DNA from: Rhodoglobus vestalii
Lineage (GTDB): Bacteria; Actinomycetota; Actinomycetes; Actinomycetales; Microbacteriaceae
NCBI RefSeq assembly: GCF_006788895.1
Contig: NZ_VFRA01000001.1
Coordinates: forward strand, 1,116,001 to 1,180,000
Direction: 5' to 3'
Length of the DNA: 64,000 nt
This document shows positions 63,049 through 64,000 of this stretch, piece by piece (position 1 is the first letter of the stretch; each line of letters starts with the position of its first letter). Made by a program: the position numbers and the translations under genes. The notes under the pieces were generated by a model. The model worked only from the letters and a program-made list of their open reading frames with translations, was not told the DNA's origin and did not search any database.

Positions 63049-64000
63049 TCAGCGGGTTCCACCGAATGCCCGAGCGCCGGCAGTGGTGGTCGCCGCGACA
63101 GCGACTCCGAGCGCAGCAGCGGCAACAGGCTTCGCGGTAGAGAGCAAACGGGCTGACTCCTTCAGAGCCGACGCAGAAGGCACGTCGAGGTATTTCGAGA
63201 AAACAGCACTCACTGCACTCCGCAGCTCATCTTCGTTGTCAGCGTCAAGAGCCTCTGCGATGGAATTGGAGGCCTTTCGGAGGCATGTGGCTACCACGTC
63301 CGCATCCTTGAGGAGCTTCAGATCGTCGGATACGCCGGCTGGGTCCGATGTGCCCTCGCCCGCCTCCAAACGACTAGCTGCGCGATCGAACAGGGTGTGC
63401 AGTCCATGCGCAACACCCGTTCCTGGCTCAAGGAATTCCCATGCCCAAACAGATAGCTGAAATGACGACATGCCGGGTTCAACGAACTGCTTGTTCCACG
63501 CCTTGGCGAGGCGAATGGTTTTCCGTCGAATGGAGCGGAACGAAGATGAACCTGAGTTGAGCAGCCCAACGTGCTTCTCCGGATCGGAAGCATCCCAGTC
63601 TTCGTCCTCTAAGTTCGGGATCCAAATTCCTGAACCATTCTTGCGATTAAGGGCCACGACCAAGTCGACGGTTGGGTCCTGATCCTCGATAGGGGCGCCA
63701 AAATGCACTTCGGGCCCGCGCTTGGACTTGTGGATCGTCGCGTTCGGATACTGCTTGCGGATGAGCGTCCCTAAATGCGCACAGAGGTCGTCGACAACAG
63801 CTCCCGGAGCTTCACCGGCGCCATCAGGTCCCAGCTGTGGATAGTAATTCCGGTTCAGAACCAACCCACCGTCGCCATCCGTCACTGGTTTGTTCATCGT
63901 GTGAACCGCAAGCGAGCCGCTGCGATAGGTTCGCAGGGCTCCCGGAAAAGAATCAGCCGAATCTCGCACCAGAGTGAGTCGAGCCCTAGCTTCATCGAGG
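63049..64000 (-). CDS. CD-NTase (cGAS/DncV-like nucleotidyltransferase), 5' end beyond the window
   Basis: At least 316 residues; the frame is open to the window edge (LDEARARLTLVRDSADSF and on), so the true start lies outside. The nucleotidyltransferase core is YRSGSLAVHTMNKPVTDGDG, with the G-S pair and D-x-D, and the third Asp in DPTVDLVVALNRK. A helical C-terminal domain follows. It would make a cyclic oligonucleotide on phage infection; the product cannot be predicted. The C-terminus ends AGARAFGGTR, a Gly-Gly followed by two residues. First visible gene of the CBASS operon. Confidence 0.85.
   Translation of the reverse strand, partial: LDEARARLTLVRDSADSFPGALRTYRSGSLAVHTMNKPVTDGDGGLVLNRNYYPQLGPDGAGEAPGAVVDDLCAHLGTLIRKQYPNATIHKSKRGPEVHFGAPIEDQDPTVDLVVALNRKNGSGIWIPNLEDEDWDASDPEKHVGLLNSGSSSFRSIRRKTIRLAKAWNKQFVEPGMSSFQLSVWAWEFLEPGTGVAHGLHTLFDRAASRLEAGEGTSDPAGVSDDLKLLKDADVVATCLRKASNSIAEALDADNEDELRSAVSAVFSKYLDVPSASALKESARLLSTAKPVAAAALGVAVAATTTAGARAFGGTR

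Noticed and set aside
62592..63125. Longer start for the E2-like gene (177 codons)
   Set aside because: It would overlap the CD-NTase gene by 77 bp with an unconserved N-terminus; ATG 63047, one base after the CD-NTase stop, fits the operon spacing.

Overview
The window is high-GC DNA from an actinobacterium, most likely a Microbacteriaceae member. The signs are Microbacteriaceae-like protein sequences throughout, DtxR/IdeR-type iron boxes, a single all-SUF iron-sulfur operon with an actinobacterial SufR, LAXTG-type surface anchoring, several leaderless or GTG/TTG starts, and a mevalonate gene cluster of the kind scattered through this family. The family assignment is inferred from memory of related proteins, not from a search.

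Layout. 1-600: end of one cupin gene and a complete second one. 660-3150: a graveyard in which remnants of pyruvate dehydrogenase E2 and E1-alpha and of a membrane-anchored molybdopterin oxidoreductase are fused end to end by deletions. 3484-14701: photolyase, a DtxR/MntR-like regulator, an iron-box-controlled ferric iron ABC transporter (fbpABC), a convergent iron-box-controlled adenylation/carrier/membrane-acyltransferase fusion, and a manganese-type ABC transporter. The regulator gene and the manganese operon share the same palindrome. 14869-26402: an NSS amino-acid transporter with its tiny MetS-like subunit, flotillin, an ornithine-cyclodeaminase-family enzyme behind a proline-racemase relic, a ribosome hibernation factor, a SOUL protein, a flavin disulfide reductase, a GNAT-AAA ATPase fusion, a dienelactone hydrolase, an SDR relic, PPK2 and an HsmA-like protein. 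26789-32476: a copper locus (broken multicopper oxidase, CsoR, CopB-type ATPase, DUF6153, DUF305, BNR-repeat lipoprotein).

32854-38873: a complete acetoacetyl-CoA-to-IPP mevalonate cluster in two divergent arms around a large inverted repeat, with HMG-CoA reductase and mevalonate kinase fused in one 772-residue polypeptide. It is followed by an aconitase-family [4Fe-4S] enzyme and an MFS transporter. 42445-49666: the tightly overlapping operon sufR-sufS-fdxA-sufB-sufC-sufD-sufU-sufT, all on the minus strand.

49967-64000 is accessory DNA. It holds three copies of a direct-repeat module (two carrying a tRNA-Arg-like 3' end), each lying just beyond the 3' end of an AbiEii-type gene. There are two intact AbiEi/AbiEii type IV toxin-antitoxin pairs and one AbiEii relic, a LAXTG-anchored beta-helix surface protein, a MalT/LAL-like regulator with a damaged Walker A motif, a lipoprotein with an 8-bp tandem repeat in its signal peptide, and, running off the right edge, a defence operon of CD-NTase, E2-like conjugating enzyme and a one-helix membrane protein. 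I read this last operon as a type II-short CBASS.

Two themes recur. Many non-essential genes have suffered internal deletions that keep both ends of the gene. Short tandem duplications (6, 8 and 10 bp) have repeatedly altered coding sequence, as expected from replication slippage.
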